From Rhodoferax sp. (lineage in GTDB: Bacteria; Pseudomonadota; Gammaproteobacteria; Burkholderiales; Burkholderiaceae_C), in NCBI GenBank assembly GCA_018061265.1, contig JAGOUM010000005.1:27641-91640 (forward strand): DNA of 64,000 bases, read 5' to 3'. Within the stretch, counting starts at the first letter, position 1, and the number at the start of each line of letters is the position of its first letter. The notes under the pieces are model-generated. The model was not told the DNA's origin. It saw only the letters and a list, made by a program, of their open reading frames with translations, and did no database searches. This document shows, in pieces, positions 63,814 through 64,000 of the stretch. Made by a program: the position numbers and the translations under genes.

Positions 63814-64000
63814 TTTGGACTCTTTCTTTCAGTTGGAAGTGTCCGCGAAATAGGGCCAACTTCAAGACCATCTTGGTCGAGTCCGGGCACTGAAATCGTC
63901 GGCACATTGCCAACTTTTCGGTGTACGCCCGACCGACTGCGTTGGAGCAACCTGACCGATAAGTCATGGAACTGAACCTCGCTCTCGTCTTGGACCGGCA

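Noticed and set aside
63731-63975. Overlapping short frames at the right window edge
   Set aside because: They overlap the IS3 orfA gene and its end region and have no family resemblance; the window stops before context can help.

Overview
The window reads as a chromosomal segment of a betaproteobacterium, most likely a Comamonadaceae member (Rhodoferax/Polaromonas/Comamonas-like). The evidence is the gene content: a B12-dependent ribonucleotide reductase, the divergent pepA-holC / lptFG arrangement, a protocatechuate 4,5-cleavage cluster with a LysR regulator, and phthalate catabolic genes. This assignment is inferred from gene families; no database search was possible.

Region 1 (1-20.5 kb) is core-like: a thiolase end, an acetyl-CoA hydrolase/transferase-GNAT fusion broken by one extra A in a poly-A run, nrdJ with probable NrdR boxes, tRNA-Ser(GGA), a branched-chain amino acid binding protein, holC, pepA, lptF, lptG, cbiX, a PLP aminotransferase, a rhodanese, a cyclase-FHA protein, an EamA exporter, a GspE/PilB ATPase with a spermidine-synthase-like protein, a CoA-binding protein and a DUF1778-GNAT toxin-antitoxin pair.

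Region 2 (20.6-46.3 kb) is a plasmid-like mobile element embedded in this sequence. Its left side has a decayed recombinase HTH, a 12-bp repeat array, the first 23 nt of a tRNA-Gly gene, and an intact IS66 element with an 8-bp target duplication. Then follow TraK/TraL/TraM-like mobilisation genes, a VirB1-like transglycosylase and an IncP-type (Trb) mating-pair apparatus. The trb genes are not contiguous. A replicon (AlpA-like regulator with AT-hook, trfA, iteron origin) lies between trbB and trbC, a RelE/XRE toxin-antitoxin pair between trbE and trbJ, and a primase, an intact insertion sequence and an AbiE toxin-antitoxin pair between trbL and trbF. No relaxase, coupling protein or integrase is visible, so the element is incomplete or continues elsewhere.

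Region 3 (46.4-55.0 kb) is a scrap zone: a YecA/SEC-C protein, broken ISAzo13-, IS4- and IS21-like transposases, a universal stress-hemerythrin fusion, and a phthalate module of MarR regulator, 4,5-dihydroxyphthalate decarboxylase and phthalate 4,5-dioxygenase oxygenase. The dihydrodiol dehydrogenase of that module has lost its N-terminus at a junction with a truncated TauE/SafE permease.

Region 4 (55.0-63.4 kb) is a protocatechuate 4,5-cleavage operon on the minus strand (pmdC, B, A, D, an unassigned dehydrogenase, pmdF, pmdE, a pobA remnant, a substrate-binding protein) with a divergent LysR gene. Together regions 3 and 4 outline phthalate to protocatechuate to pyruvate and oxaloacetate, with gaps at the dihydrodiol dehydrogenase, the oxygenase reductase and the 4-oxalomesaconate tautomerase. 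REP-like repeats sit between operon genes, and a truncated IS3 element ends the window.
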